64,000 bases of DNA from an uncultured Lachnospiraceae bacterium (GTDB lineage: Bacteria; Bacillota; Clostridia; Lachnospirales; Lachnospiraceae): positions 1 through 64,000 of the forward strand of contig ONBW01000001.1 in assembly GCA_900316165.1 (NCBI GenBank). Direction: 5' to 3'. Shown here piece by piece: positions 7,697 through 16,658 of the stretch. How positions within the stretch are numbered: position 1 is the stretch's first letter; the number at the start of each line of letters is the position of its first letter. Position numbers and translations under genes: made by a program. Under the pieces are notes generated by a model. It did not search any database, was not told where the DNA came from, and saw only the letters and a program-made list of their open reading frames with translations.

Positions 7697-8272
7697 TTAT
7701 GATTTCTTCACATCCATATATGAAATCACCGGCTCCGGATTATCCGGGTAGTCTGCGATTATTTTTTCCATCCAAACCATATCGAGCCAGGTGTGAAATT
7801 TATATCCGCAGCGGTGGAAGCGCCCGACAAGGCGGTACCCCATATGCGCATGAAAGTCCATGCTATTGTTGTCCAGAAATTCGAGGGATGTGCCTTCTTC
7901 CGGAACACCGATACAGGCGTAAACATTATAGACATTCATTTTCCTCAGTACATCTTTGAGCGCACCATAAAGCCTCTTTCCAATTCCCTGATGGCGGCTC
8001 TCCGGGGCCAGATAAATGGATGTCTCAACGGAATGCTCATATGCTACCCGCCCAACGAATGGCGATACATATACATATCCTACAATCTTTCCATCGGATT
8101 CTGCCACGAGATACGGATATTTTTCCAGTGTCCTTTTCATCCTCTCCCGGAATTCCTCAACTGAAGGGGTTGTATATTCAAATGAGATAGCAGTTTTCTC
8201 CACATATGGTCTGTAAATCTCTACCAGTGCAGCCGCATCATTATCCGGATCAGCCGTCCGAATTGTAATCAT
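7697..8272 (-). CDS. GNAT N-acetyltransferase, phosphinothricin-acetyltransferase-like
   Basis: A 191-residue GNAT-fold enzyme that transfers acetyl from acetyl-CoA to an amine, close to the PAT/Bar and YwnH-type group. The start at 8272 (MITIRTADPD) has GGAGG about 9 nt upstream and is preferred over an upstream ATG ten codons earlier. The acetyl-CoA-binding loop is RHQGIGKRLYG (about residues 110-120). The family signatures FEYTTPS, VSPFVGRVAYEHSVETSIYL and HAHMGYRLVGRFHRCGYKF are present. The natural substrate is unknown; members act on phosphinothricin, methionine sulfoximine or other amino acid analogues. Confidence 0.88.
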   Translation of the reverse strand: MITIRTADPDNDAAALVEIYRPYVEKTAISFEYTTPSVEEFRERMKRTLEKYPYLVAESDGKIVGYVYVSPFVGRVAYEHSVETSIYLAPESRHQGIGKRLYGALKDVLRKMNVYNVYACIGVPEEGTSLEFLDNNSMDFHAHMGYRLVGRFHRCGYKFHTWLDMVWMEKIIADYPDNPEPVISYMDVKKS

Positions 8273-8494
8273 AGTTTCTACCTCCGTGATTTTTCTCATC
8301 ACATCTTACCACAATAACACGGAAATTCGCATTCAGTTGAGATTTTCCCAGTCTATTTTTTCATCCTTGTAAAAATAAACGTTATTTCTTTCGCCTACTT
8401 CACGGATTTCCGAAGTAAAATACAACATCAGAGATGTGATTTGTGATATCATAGAGCTGTAAAAAAGCAGCCTGAAGGCTGGGGAGGAATGCAT

Positions 8495-9106
8495 ATGATT
8501 CTTGAAAAAGCAGTCTGTCTCGCTATAGGTTATGTGTGTGGGATGTTTCTTACAGCGAATCTGGCGGCAAAGATTAAAACAGGAAAATCAGCTTATGAGA
8601 TAGGTTCAGGAAATCCTGGCATGGCAAATGTCATGAGCAATGTCAGTTTCTCAGCCGGAGTATTTACACTTGCCGGCGACATCCTGAAGGTTGTTCTGGC
8701 AGCTGTCATCTGCTATTTTCTTTTCCCTGATCTGACACCAGCGCGGCTCAATTTTCTCTACAGTGGAGTCGGGACCTGCCTTGGCCACAATTTTCCCATA
8801 TACCATCCGACGAAAGGCGGCAAGGGAGTTACGACCACCTGCAGTACAATAGTGCTTTATCAGCCAATCCCAGGACTTATCGCAGATGTAGTTGGAATGC
8901 TCGTGGTCTTTAAGACTGGCCTGCTGCCGGTCGGAGCAGTAATCATTCCTCTCGTTTTTACACCTTATGCCTTCTACAAAGGTGGTGTAGAAGCCGGGAT
9001 AATCAGCCTCTTACTTACTGTAATGATGTTCTTCAGACACAGGAATGGGCTCAAACGTACAAAAGAGGGTACGGAGCAGAGGCATGCAAAGCTGTTTGGG
9101 AAGTAA
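8495..9106 (+). CDS. plsY: Glycerol-3-phosphate acyltransferase PlsY
   Basis: Membrane enzyme that moves an acyl group from acyl-phosphate to glycerol 3-phosphate, the first acylation of phospholipid synthesis. The 203-residue product has about five membrane segments and the PlsY signatures: GSGNPGMANVM (about residues 37-47), and GHNFPIYHPTKGGKGV (about 103-118). The ATG at 8495 is chosen over the one at 8489 because GGGAGG ends at 8487, which gives 7-nt spacing. A small hairpin (CAGCC-TGAA-GGCTG, 8468-8481) sits directly before the ribosome site. It stands alone; the neighbour genes point the other way. Confidence 0.92.
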   Translation: MILEKAVCLAIGYVCGMFLTANLAAKIKTGKSAYEIGSGNPGMANVMSNVSFSAGVFTLAGDILKVVLAAVICYFLFPDLTPARLNFLYSGVGTCLGHNFPIYHPTKGGKGVTTTCSTIVLYQPIPGLIADVVGMLVVFKTGLLPVGAVIIPLVFTPYAFYKGGVEAGIISLLLTVMMFFRHRNGLKRTKEGTEQRHAKLFGK

Positions 9107-9152
9107 AAGAAACTGTAACTACCTGGGAAAATCCCTACAGATTCAAAAAAAA

Positions 9153-9176
9153 TGCCGGGAGATGTCTCTCCCGGCA
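9153..9176. terminator. Terminator for metY (and plsY)
   Basis: TGCCGGGAGA (9153-9162) and TCTCCCGGCA (9167-9176) form a perfect 10-bp stem with a four-base loop. On the minus strand it is followed by a run of T (A-rich 9145-9152 on the plus strand), so it chiefly terminates the minus-strand metY gene. Confidence 0.9.
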
Positions 9177-9186
9177 CGCGTGTTTA

Positions 9187-10470
9187 TCAGAGCTTCTCAA
9201 GCGCCTGCTTAAGGTCGGCAATAATGTCCTCCTTGTCCTCGAGACCGCAGGAGATGCGGATCAGGCCGGCTGGGATTCCAGCTTCGGCAAGCTGCTCATC
9301 GCTCATCTGGCGGTGAGTTGAGGTAGCAGGATTTAAGCAGCAGGTGCGGGCATCAGCTACGTGAGTTTCGATAGCAGCGAGCTTTAAGTTCTTCATGAAT
9401 TTTTCAGCGGCAGCTCTGCCACCCTTGAGCTCGAATGAAACAACACCGCAGCCGCCGTTAGGCATGTACTTTTTAGCCAGCTCATGGTACTTGTACGAAG
9501 GAAGGCCAGGGTAGCTTACAGAAACGACCTGCGGGCATTTTTCAAGGAACTCGGCGACAGCCTGACCGTTCTCGACGTGGCGAGGCATGCGGACATGAAG
9601 AGACTCAAGACCGAGATTCAGGATGAAGGCGTGCTGCGGCGACTGAATGCAGCCAAAGTCACGCATCAGCTGAGAGGTGCACTTGGTGATGAAAGCGCCC
9701 TCCTTGCCGAATTTCTCAGCGTAGGTGATTCCATGGTAGGACTCGTCAGGAGTGCAGAGACCAGGGAACTTGTCGGCATGAGCCATCCAGTCGAAGCGGC
9801 CGGCGTCAACGATAGCGCCGCCAACACAGGCACCATGGCCATCCATGTATTTTGTCGTGGAGTGAGTTACGATGTCAGCGCCCCACTTGATAGGCTGACA
9901 GTTGATTGGTGTCGGGAAAGTATTATCAACGATAAGAGGAACGCCATGAGCGTGAGCAGCCTTCGCGAATTTCTCGATGTCGAGGACAGTCAGGGCAGGG
10001 TTTGCGATGCTTTCGCCGAATAAGAGCTTGGTGTTGTCCTTAAAAGCGGCATTGAGCTCTTCCTCAGTACAGTCAGGAGAGACAAAGGTCGACTCGATAC
10101 CCATCTTCTTAAGAGTTACAGCGATAAGGTTAAAGGTGCCGCCGTAAATCGAAGACGAAGCAACGATGTGGTCACCGCACTCGCAGATGTTGAACATCGC
10201 CATGAAGTTCGCGGCCTGACCAGAGGAAGTAAGCATAGCGGCAGTACCGCCCTCGAGGTCAGCAATCTTTGCGGCGACATAGTCATTCGTCGGGTTTTGA
10301 AGTCTCGTGTAAAAATAACCGGAAGCCTCAAGATCGAAGAGCTTTCCCATATCCTCACTCGTATCATACTTAAAAGTCGTCGACTGTATGATAGGTACCT
10401 GTCTCGGCTCGCCATTTCCCGGTCTGTAGCCACTCTGAACAGCCTTGGTTCCAATTCCAAATTCACTCAT
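9187..10470 (-). CDS. metY: O-acetylhomoserine sulfhydrylase (aminocarboxypropyltransferase)
   Basis: PLP enzyme of the Cys/Met metabolism family that makes homocysteine from O-acetylhomoserine and sulfide (or the methyl thiol analogue). At 427 residues it has MetY rather than MetB length. The PLP-binding lysine is Lys207 in THSTTKYMDGHG; YTRLQNPTNDYVAAKIADLE and VDNTFPTP are further family signatures. The start has AGGAGG 6 nt upstream. A minus-strand promoter with 17-bp spacing lies at 10507-10535. The divergent neighbour is a polar amino acid ABC importer, which suggests a shared sulfur theme, but no riboswitch is visible in the 215-bp gap. Confidence 0.93.
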   Translation of the reverse strand: MSEFGIGTKAVQSGYRPGNGEPRQVPIIQSTTFKYDTSEDMGKLFDLEASGYFYTRLQNPTNDYVAAKIADLEGGTAAMLTSSGQAANFMAMFNICECGDHIVASSSIYGGTFNLIAVTLKKMGIESTFVSPDCTEEELNAAFKDNTKLLFGESIANPALTVLDIEKFAKAAHAHGVPLIVDNTFPTPINCQPIKWGADIVTHSTTKYMDGHGACVGGAIVDAGRFDWMAHADKFPGLCTPDESYHGITYAEKFGKEGAFITKCTSQLMRDFGCIQSPQHAFILNLGLESLHVRMPRHVENGQAVAEFLEKCPQVVSVSYPGLPSYKYHELAKKYMPNGGCGVVSFELKGGRAAAEKFMKNLKLAAIETHVADARTCCLNPATSTHRQMSDEQLAEAGIPAGLIRISCGLEDKEDIIADLKQALEKL

Positions 10471-10506
10471 TTTATTTCCTCCTACTTCTATCGAAAAGAT
10501 ATGTAA

Positions 10507-10535
10507 ATCATAGCGAATGTGAGAAGTAAATGCAA
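10507..10535 (-). promoter_or_regulatory. metY promoter
   Basis: On the minus strand TTGCAT (10535-10530) and TATGAT (10512-10507) are separated by 17 bp, about 37 bp before the metY start. Confidence 0.7.
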
Positions 10536-10605
10536 TATTTTTTAGGCATATTCTGTGTCAGTTATACGGGTATGCACTTTAGCACAATAACATAGTAGTA
10601 TATTA

Positions 10606-10634
10606 TTGACATCAAGAGGCGCATTTGCTACGAT
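10606..10634 (+). promoter_or_regulatory. Promoter of the amino acid ABC operon
   Basis: TTGACA (10606-10611) and TACGAT (10629-10634), 17-bp spacing, 51 bp before the lipoprotein start. It is divergent from the metY promoter, with about 70 bp between the two -35 boxes, so one regulator could control both. Confidence 0.7.
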
Positions 10635-10685
10635 TACATGTATATTTCTAATAAGAAAAGTTTTCAGTGAAAAGGAGTACAAACG

Positions 10686-11480
10686 ATGAAAACCAGATGT
10701 AGAAAAATCGTATCATTAATACTTGCAGGCCTTATGACATTATCACTCGCGGGCTGTGGAAAGCAGTCAGCAGCGAAGGATGTGGACTACATAAAGAACA
10801 AGGGGACATTGGTCGTCGGAATCACAGATTTCGCGCCGATGGATTACAAGGATGACGATGGAAACTGGATCGGATTTGACGCAGACCTCGCTAAAAAGGT
10901 CGGCGAAGATTTAGGTGTAAAGGTAAAGTTCGAGGAGATCGACTGGGACAATAAGATCTTAGAGCTTAACAATAAGACCATAGATGTCGTATGGAACGGA
11001 ATGACACTTACAGACGAGGTTAAGAACTCAATGTCCTGCACCGATGCTTACTGCACTAACGCTCAGGTAGTCGTACTGCCGCAAGACAAGGCAGACCAGT
11101 ATAAGGACGAGGACAGCCTTAAGAATCTCTCATTTGCAGTAGAGGCGGGATCAGCAGGAGAGGAAGCCGCAAAGGACAAGGGCTTAGGATATACTTCAGT
11201 TGATTCACAGTCAAAGGCACTTATGGAAGTCGCAGCAGGCACCTCTGATGCAGCAATCATCGACCTTATCATGGCAGGCGCAATGATTGGAGAGGGCACC
11301 AGCTATCCGAAGCTTACACACACAGTAGAGCTCACAAGCGAAAAATACGGAATCGGCTGCCGCAAGGGCTCAGACCTTACAGAATACATCAATAAGGAGA
11401 TCTCAAAGTTCTACAGCGACGGAACTATGGAAGAGATAGGAAAGAAATACGGAGTGCAGGAAGCACTTATAAAGAAATAA
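10686..11480 (+). CDS. Amino acid ABC transporter substrate-binding lipoprotein
   Basis: Family 3 solute-binding lipoprotein for polar amino acids, 264 residues. AAGGAG is 8 nt before the ATG. The signal ends in LSLAGC with Cys24 as lipidation site. The mature domain starts with the classic GTLVVGITDFAPMDYKDDDG (about residues 38-57) and contains GFDADLAKKVGEDLGV and WNGMTLTDEV, typical of the GlnH/HisJ/TcyA group. It is the first gene of an SBP-permease-ATPase operon. Cystine is a reasonable guess because metY is divergent, but glutamine or basic amino acids cannot be excluded. Confidence 0.9.
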   Translation: MKTRCRKIVSLILAGLMTLSLAGCGKQSAAKDVDYIKNKGTLVVGITDFAPMDYKDDDGNWIGFDADLAKKVGEDLGVKVKFEEIDWDNKILELNNKTIDVVWNGMTLTDEVKNSMSCTDAYCTNAQVVVLPQDKADQYKDEDSLKNLSFAVEAGSAGEEAAKDKGLGYTSVDSQSKALMEVAAGTSDAAIIDLIMAGAMIGEGTSYPKLTHTVELTSEKYGIGCRKGSDLTEYINKEISKFYSDGTMEEIGKKYGVQEALIKK

Positions 11481-11493
11481 TTGGAGCAGAATT

Positions 11494-12150
11494 ATGTTTG
11501 TGGAAGTCACACTTTCGTTACTGAAAGGATTTTTGTCAACGGTAGAATTGTTTGCGCTGACCCTGCTTTTTGCACTGCCGTTAGGACTTTTGATAGGACT
11601 TGGAGAAAAAAGTAAAATCAAGGTCATCAGCCTGCCGCTGAAGTTCATCATCTGGGTAATCAGAGGAACGCCGCTGATGCTTCAGCTGCTGCTTATTTTT
11701 TACGGACCGGGAATCCTTTTCGGATACAATGTCTGGGGAGGAAACTCCTTAGGCAGATTCGTGGCAGCACTTGTCGCATTCGTGATAAACTACTCGTGCT
11801 ATTTCGCAGAGATATACAGAGGCGGAATCCAGTCGATACCTGTAGGACAGTATGAGGCCGGAGAGGTCCTTGGAATGACGCATTCCCAGATCTTCAGGAA
11901 GGTGGTTCTCCTGCAGGTCATCAAGAAAATCGTGCCTCCTATGTCAAACGAGATCATCACTCTCGTAAAGGATACCTCACTTGCGAGAGTCATCTCATCA
12001 TACGAGATCATCTGGGCAGGCGAATCGTTCATCAAGAGCGCGGGAATCATCTGGCCGCTGTTTTATACAGGAGTTTTCTACCTCGTATTTTCAGGACTGC
12101 TTACACTGCTCTTTAACTATATCGAAAAACGGCTGAGCTATTTCAGATAA
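11494..12150 (+). CDS. Amino acid ABC transporter permease, HisM/GlnP family
   Basis: A 218-residue inner-membrane permease of the HisMQ family with about five hydrophobic helices. The family motif RGTPLMLQLLLIFYG (about residues 54-68) and the EAA-like loop GQYEAGEVLGMTHSQIFRKV (about 117-136) are seen. GGAG is 8 nt before the ATG; the gene follows the binding protein by 13 bp and precedes the ATPase by 9 bp, so the three form one transcript. A single permease gene implies a homodimeric channel. Confidence 0.92.
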   Translation: MFVEVTLSLLKGFLSTVELFALTLLFALPLGLLIGLGEKSKIKVISLPLKFIIWVIRGTPLMLQLLLIFYGPGILFGYNVWGGNSLGRFVAALVAFVINYSCYFAEIYRGGIQSIPVGQYEAGEVLGMTHSQIFRKVVLLQVIKKIVPPMSNEIITLVKDTSLARVISSYEIIWAGESFIKSAGIIWPLFYTGVFYLVFSGLLTLLFNYIEKRLSYFR

Positions 12151-12159
12151 GGAACAAAC

Positions 12160-12915
12160 ATGGCTCTATTAGAAGTAAAAAATATCAAAAAAAGTTTTGG
12201 CAGCACACAGGTGCTCCATGACATCAGTTTCGACTTAAATAAAGGCGAGGCTATTTCAATCATTGGTTCATCAGGAAGCGGAAAGACTACACTTCTTCGT
12301 TGTCTTAATTTCCTGGAGAGACCTGATGCCGGCACGATCACAGTAGATGGAAAGCTGCTCTTCGATGCCTCAGATAAAAATAAATTTTCCGAGGAAGAAA
12401 TCAGAAAGAGACGTCTTCACTTCGGTCTTGTCTTTCAGAACTTCAACCTGTTCCCACAGTACACAGCCTTAGAGAACGTAATGCTTGCTCCTAAGCTTTT
12501 AAACGAGGGAGATGACGCGGAGCTCAAGGCCAATGCCGAGAAGCTGTTAGATCAGATGGGACTTTCTGATCGTATGGGCAATTATCCGCACCAGCTCTCA
12601 GGAGGACAGCAGCAGCGAGTTGCTATAGCCCGTGCTTTGGCACTTCATCCGGATGTGCTCTGCTTTGATGAGCCGACATCTGCGCTCGATCCGGAGCTTA
12701 CAGGAGAAGTGCTTAAGGTTATAAGGGAGCTTGCAGAAAATAAAACGACTATGATCATAGTTACCCATGAGATGGCGTTCGCGAGAGATGTCGCAGACCG
12801 TGTAATTTTCATGGATGGTGGGGTTATAGTCGAGCAGGGCGACGCAAGAGAGGTTATAAATAATCCAAAGGAAGAGCGCACAAGGCAGTTCCTTTCCAGT
12901 TATTCGAAAAAATAA
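12160..12915 (+). CDS. Amino acid ABC transporter ATP-binding protein, GlnQ-type
   Basis: The 251-residue ATPase energises the polar amino acid importer. Walker A is GSSGSGKT (residues 36-43), the signature is LSGGQQQR, Walker B is [12 protein letters not shown], and the switch His lies in IVTHEM. Length and motifs are those of the polar amino acid ATPases (PAAT family). Only 5 bp separate its stop from the promoter of the following operon, and no terminator hairpin is seen, so some read-through into iorA is likely. Confidence 0.94.
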   Translation: MALLEVKNIKKSFGSTQVLHDISFDLNKGEAISIIGSSGSGKTTLLRCLNFLERPDAGTITVDGKLLFDASDKNKFSEEEIRKRRLHFGLVFQNFNLFPQYTALENVMLAPKLLNEGDDAELKANAEKLLDQMGLSDRMGNYPHQLSGGQQQRVAIARALALHPDVLCFDEPTSALDPELTGEVLKVIRELAENKTTMIIVTHEMAFARDVADRVIFMDGGVIVEQGDAREVINNPKEERTRQFLSSYSKK

Positions 12916-12920
12916 GACCG

Positions 12921-12949
12921 TTGCAATCTCCTACTGCCTCACATATAAT
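12921..12949 (+). promoter_or_regulatory. Promoter of the ior-paaK operon
   Basis: TTGCAA (12921-12926) and a perfect TATAAT (12944-12949) are 17 bp apart, directly after the ABC ATPase stop. The expected transcript start is near 12956, about 22 bp before the GTG start of iorA. Confidence 0.8.
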
Positions 12950-12977
12950 AATAGAAAAACATTGGATGGTAGGAAAA

Positions 12978-14819
12978 GTGAAAAAGTTTTTAATGGGAAA
13001 TGAGGCAGCGGCATTTGGGGCAATCCATGCCGGTGTCAATGTAGTGGCAGGCTACCCGGGAACTCCTTCTACAGAGATTCTCGAAACAGTAGCCAAAAAT
13101 AACGACGGCTCCATTCATGTGGAGTGGTCAGTTAACGAGAAGGCAGCGATGGAGGTCGCAGCCGGAGCGGCATATTCAGGAGCGAGAGCACTTGTTACTA
13201 TGAAGCAGGTCGGTCTGAATGTCGCAGCAGACCCGCTTATGAGCCTTTCATATGTGGGAGTAAAGGGCGGAATGGTCGTAGTTTCAGCTGATGACCCGGG
13301 CCCTATTTCATCACAGACAGAGCAGGATACGAGAACCTTCGCGATGTTCTCAAAGCTTCCGGTATTCGATCCATCGAGTCCTGAGGAAGCGTACCAGATG
13401 ATGAAGGACGCCTTTGAGCTTTCTGAAAAAATCGGAAGTCCGGTACTCTTCCGTCCGACGACAAGAGTCTGTCATGGCTGTGCCTCAGTAGAGATTTCAG
13501 ATTCATATGACAAAAATATCCCGGATGGCTTTGTAAAGGATACGCAGCGCTGGGTTATTTTTCCACGCACATCTTTCTTAAATCATCAGAAAATAGAAAA
13601 GAGAAATCCAGAGCTCGGCAAAGAGCTTTCTTCATACCGCTTCAATACCGTAACTAAGAGGAGCGGCAGAAAAGGAATCGCAGCAGGCGGAATTTCCTGG
13701 GCATACTTAAACGAAGTATTGACCAGAATTCCGGAAGCGAAGGACGTTTCACTTTTCAGAGTAGGAACACCGTTCCCGTTCCCTGAGAAGGCAGCGCTCG
13801 AATTCTTAGACGGACTCGATGAGGTGCTCTGTTTGGAGGAGCTTGATCCGGTAATCGAGAGAGCACTTATCTACACCGCCGGCAAATATCATTTAGGTGT
13901 AACTATTCACGGAAAGCATGACGGCTGCGTAAGGACTGCTGGGGAGAATTCTCCAGAATCAGTTCTTTCGGATGTCGGTTCATTTTTAGCAGTAAAAATT
14001 CCAGAGAGCAGAAAGCTTCCTGAGAAGCCGGAGACACCGGTTCGTCCGCCAGTGCTCTGCGCAGGCTGTCCACACCGCGCCTCATTCTACGCTGTAAAGC
14101 AGGCGATGAAGGGCAAAAAGGCAGTATTCTGCGGAGATATCGGCTGCTATACCTTAGGAAACGCAGCACCGCTTGATATGGTAGATACCTGCCTCTGCAT
14201 GGGAGCAGATGTCACGATCGCCCAGGGAATCAAGGCAGTCGATAAGGATACGACAGCCTTCTCATTCATCGGCGATTCGACATTTTTCGCATCGGGTATC
14301 ACAGGCGTAGTTAACGCAGTCTATAATAAAAACGATATCATCCTTATCGTACTCGATAACTCGACGACAGCTATGACTGGCCATCAGCCTCATCCGGGAA
14401 CCGGAATTACGATGATGGATTTCTTCGAGAAGAAGAAAGAGGGCATCAGAGAGGATATCGCGAATAAGGTCTCTATCGAGCAGATTTTAAAGGGAATCGG
14501 AGTAGAGTTCGTAGAGACAGTTGATCCGTTTGATCAGAAGAAGGCAGTTGAGACTGTTAAAAAAGCGGCCGACCTCAGTGGTGTGAGAGCGATAATTTTT
14601 AAAGCGCCATGCATCGCGTTAGAGAAGCCAAAGGCACTCTACGAGGTAGACGCTGACAGGTGTAAGAGCTGCCACAAGTGCATAAATGAGATAGGCTGCC
14701 CGGCTATCTCGATGAAGGACGGCAAGGCATTTATCGAGAGAACGCTTTGCTACGGCTGCAGCCTCTGCGAGCAGGTCTGCCCGTTTGATGCTATATCTCA
14801 GAAAGGAGGAGCATTATGA
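12978..14819 (+). CDS. iorA: Indolepyruvate:ferredoxin oxidoreductase alpha subunit (copy 1)
   Basis: Catalytic subunit of the TPP- and iron-sulfur-dependent enzyme that decarboxylates aryl-pyruvates to aryl-acyl-CoA with reduction of ferredoxin. The GTG at 12978 is chosen because the product then starts MKKFLMGNEA, matching the family start and the second copy (MKELMLGNKA), and because it fits the promoter at 12921-12949. It is 613 residues. It has the N-terminal pyruvate domain (YPGTPSTE, about 26-33), the TPP domain with CSGC-like AGCPHRASF, GDIGCYTLG and GDSTFFASGI, and a C-terminal 2[4Fe-4S] ferredoxin domain with two CxxCxxC clusters (CKSCHKC and CYGCSLC). It overlaps iorB by 4 bp. Confidence 0.95.
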   Translation: MKKFLMGNEAAAFGAIHAGVNVVAGYPGTPSTEILETVAKNNDGSIHVEWSVNEKAAMEVAAGAAYSGARALVTMKQVGLNVAADPLMSLSYVGVKGGMVVVSADDPGPISSQTEQDTRTFAMFSKLPVFDPSSPEEAYQMMKDAFELSEKIGSPVLFRPTTRVCHGCASVEISDSYDKNIPDGFVKDTQRWVIFPRTSFLNHQKIEKRNPELGKELSSYRFNTVTKRSGRKGIAAGGISWAYLNEVLTRIPEAKDVSLFRVGTPFPFPEKAALEFLDGLDEVLCLEELDPVIERALIYTAGKYHLGVTIHGKHDGCVRTAGENSPESVLSDVGSFLAVKIPESRKLPEKPETPVRPPVLCAGCPHRASFYAVKQAMKGKKAVFCGDIGCYTLGNAAPLDMVDTCLCMGADVTIAQGIKAVDKDTTAFSFIGDSTFFASGITGVVNAVYNKNDIILIVLDNSTTAMTGHQPHPGTGITMMDFFEKKKEGIREDIANKVSIEQILKGIGVEFVETVDPFDQKKAVETVKKAADLSGVRAIIFKAPCIALEKPKALYEVDADRCKSCHKCINEIGCPAISMKDGKAFIERTLCYGCSLCEQVCPFDAISQKGGAL

Positions 14820-15397
14820 CGAAAAGTATTCTCCTCTGCGGAGTCGGTGGACAGGGAACCGTCAAGGCCTCAAGAATAATCGCGCTTTCAGGAATGGAGG
14901 CAGGACTTAACGCGAGAACTGCCGAGACCATTGGAATGGCGCAGAGAGGCGGCTCGGTAGTAAGCCACGTAAGGATTTCGGATCAGCCTATTTTTTCACC
15001 ACTGATACCAAAGCATACGGCCGATGTTCTTATCGCATTTGAGCCGGCCGAGGCAGTCAGATGCATAGACTATGTGAAGGACGACGGAGTCATCATCGTA
15101 AATAAAAAGGCGGTTACACCTGTCACAGCAAGCCTTTCCGGCTCCTCATACGATGGGACAGAAGCCATTAAGTATCTGCAGGATAATTTTTCACATGTAA
15201 AAGTAATCGACGGTGACGCTATCTGTGAGAAGTGCGGCTCGGACAAGGTCTTAAATATCGCACTCTTAGCTGGTGCAGCTGCCTCAGGTGAGCTCGGCAT
15301 CACAGTCGACGGACTTAAGGACGCAATCAGAAAACAGCTGCCGCAGAAGACTCATGAGATGAACCTTAAGGCAGTGGATATAGTAACGGAGGGATAA
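14816..15397 (+). CDS. iorB: Indolepyruvate:ferredoxin oxidoreductase beta subunit (copy 1)
   Basis: The 193-residue gamma-type domain subunit (POR/KOR gamma family) that completes IorAB. The start ILLCGVGGQGTVKASRI has the glycine-rich motif near residues 8-14, and AETIGMAQRGGSVVSHVRI is the second family signature. Translation is coupled to iorA by the ATGA overlap, and AGGAGG lies inside the end of iorA. paaK copy 1 starts 2 bp after its stop. Confidence 0.95.
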   Translation: MTKSILLCGVGGQGTVKASRIIALSGMEAGLNARTAETIGMAQRGGSVVSHVRISDQPIFSPLIPKHTADVLIAFEPAEAVRCIDYVKDDGVIIVNKKAVTPVTASLSGSSYDGTEAIKYLQDNFSHVKVIDGDAICEKCGSDKVLNIALLAGAAASGELGITVDGLKDAIRKQLPQKTHEMNLKAVDIVTEG

Positions 15398-15398
15398 G

Positions 15399-16637
15399 AT
15401 GGAGATCAGTGCAGAACAGTTAGAGCTTGTAAACGAGAGAATCAAAGCCCTTGAAAAGGCAGAAAGCTTTTATGGCAAAAAGCTTGAGGAGGCCGGTATT
15501 CACGAGGTACATTCCCCGGGGGATTTCAAGAAGCTTCCTTTTTCTGAAAAGAAGGATTTGCGAGACGCATATCCGCTCGGACTTATGACGGCACCTGAGG
15601 AGGAGATAGTAAGAATCCATTCTTCATCAGGAACAACTGGAAAGCCGGTCATCATCCCTTATACCAAAAAGGATGTGGACGACTGGGCCACGATGTTTGC
15701 CAGATGCTATGAGATGGCAGGAATCACGAAAAAGGACAGGCTTCAGATAACTCCTGGCTACGGACTCTGGACAGCTGGAATCGGATTTCAGGCAGGCTGC
15801 GAAAAGCTCGGAGCCATGGCTATCCCGATGGGACCTGGAAACACAGATAAGCAGATCGAGATGATGATCGCGATGGAGTCCACAGTTCTCTGCGCCACCT
15901 CCAGTTATGCGCTTCTTCTCGCAGAGGAGATCGAGAAGCGTGGACTTGTAGATCAGATAAAGCTTAAGAAGGGCGTTATCGGTTCTGAGAGATGGAGCGA
16001 TAAAATGCGCAATAAGATCTCAGGGATCCTTGGTATCGAGCTCTACGATATCTACGGACTTACAGAGATCTATGGTCCGGGAATTGGTATCAACTGCAAG
16101 GGCCAGAAGCACATGCACTATTGGGATGATTTCATCTATATCGAGATTATCGACCCGAAGACAGGTAAGAATCTGCCGGATGGTGAGTGGGGCGAAATCG
16201 TAATCACGACTCTTAAGAAAGAGGGTGCACCGCTGATCCGATACAGGACACACGACCTCTCTAGGATTATCCCTGGAAAGTGCAGCTGCGGAAGCCCTTA
16301 CCCGAGAATCGATATCATTCAGGGAAGAACTGATGATATGATGAAGATCCACGGAGTTAATGTCTTCCCGTCACAGATCGAGGAGATAATCGCTGAGTTT
16401 GACGAGGCTACAAGTGAGTACCAGATCAGAATCTCACACCTCGATGGCAAGGATACGATGAGACTTTATATCGAGGCCACCTCAGGACGTACAGATTTTA
16501 ACGACTTGAGTCAGAGAGTTGCCGAGAGGGTAAAGAGCAAGATCGGCTTTACCCCGATTGTAAAAGTAGTGGAGGAAGGCCTTCTTCCGAGAAGCGAGAA
16601 GAAAGCAAAACGAGTAATAGACGAGAGATTCGAGTAA
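15399..16637 (+). CDS. paaK: Phenylacetate-CoA ligase family protein (copy 1)
   Basis: Adenylate-forming enzyme that interconverts aryl-acetate, ATP and CoA with aryl-acetyl-CoA. The AMP-binding loop is SSSGTTGKP (residues 75-83), the middle motif is DIYGLTEIYGPGIG, and the C-terminal mini-domain ends in SEKKAKRVIDERFE with the usual lysine region. At 412 residues it has normal PaaK length. GGAGGGA lies 6 nt before the ATG. Next to iorAB it probably runs in reverse, turning aryl-acetyl-CoA into the free acid with ATP recovery; this is an inference from context. Confidence 0.92.
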   Translation: MEISAEQLELVNERIKALEKAESFYGKKLEEAGIHEVHSPGDFKKLPFSEKKDLRDAYPLGLMTAPEEEIVRIHSSSGTTGKPVIIPYTKKDVDDWATMFARCYEMAGITKKDRLQITPGYGLWTAGIGFQAGCEKLGAMAIPMGPGNTDKQIEMMIAMESTVLCATSSYALLLAEEIEKRGLVDQIKLKKGVIGSERWSDKMRNKISGILGIELYDIYGLTEIYGPGIGINCKGQKHMHYWDDFIYIEIIDPKTGKNLPDGEWGEIVITTLKKEGAPLIRYRTHDLSRIIPGKCSCGSPYPRIDIIQGRTDDMMKIHGVNVFPSQIEEIIAEFDEATSEYQIRISHLDGKDTMRLYIEATSGRTDFNDLSQRVAERVKSKIGFTPIVKVVEEGLLPRSEKKAKRVIDERFE

Positions 16638-16658
16638 ATATTTAAGGAGAAAAGTATT

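Noticed and set aside
9484..10023. 179-codon plus-strand frame opposite metY
   Set aside because: A shadow of the metY coding frame; no ribosome site and no recognisable protein.
10471..10685. S-box or T-box leader upstream of metY
   Set aside because: The predicted metY leader is only about 30 nt; no terminator/antiterminator structure.
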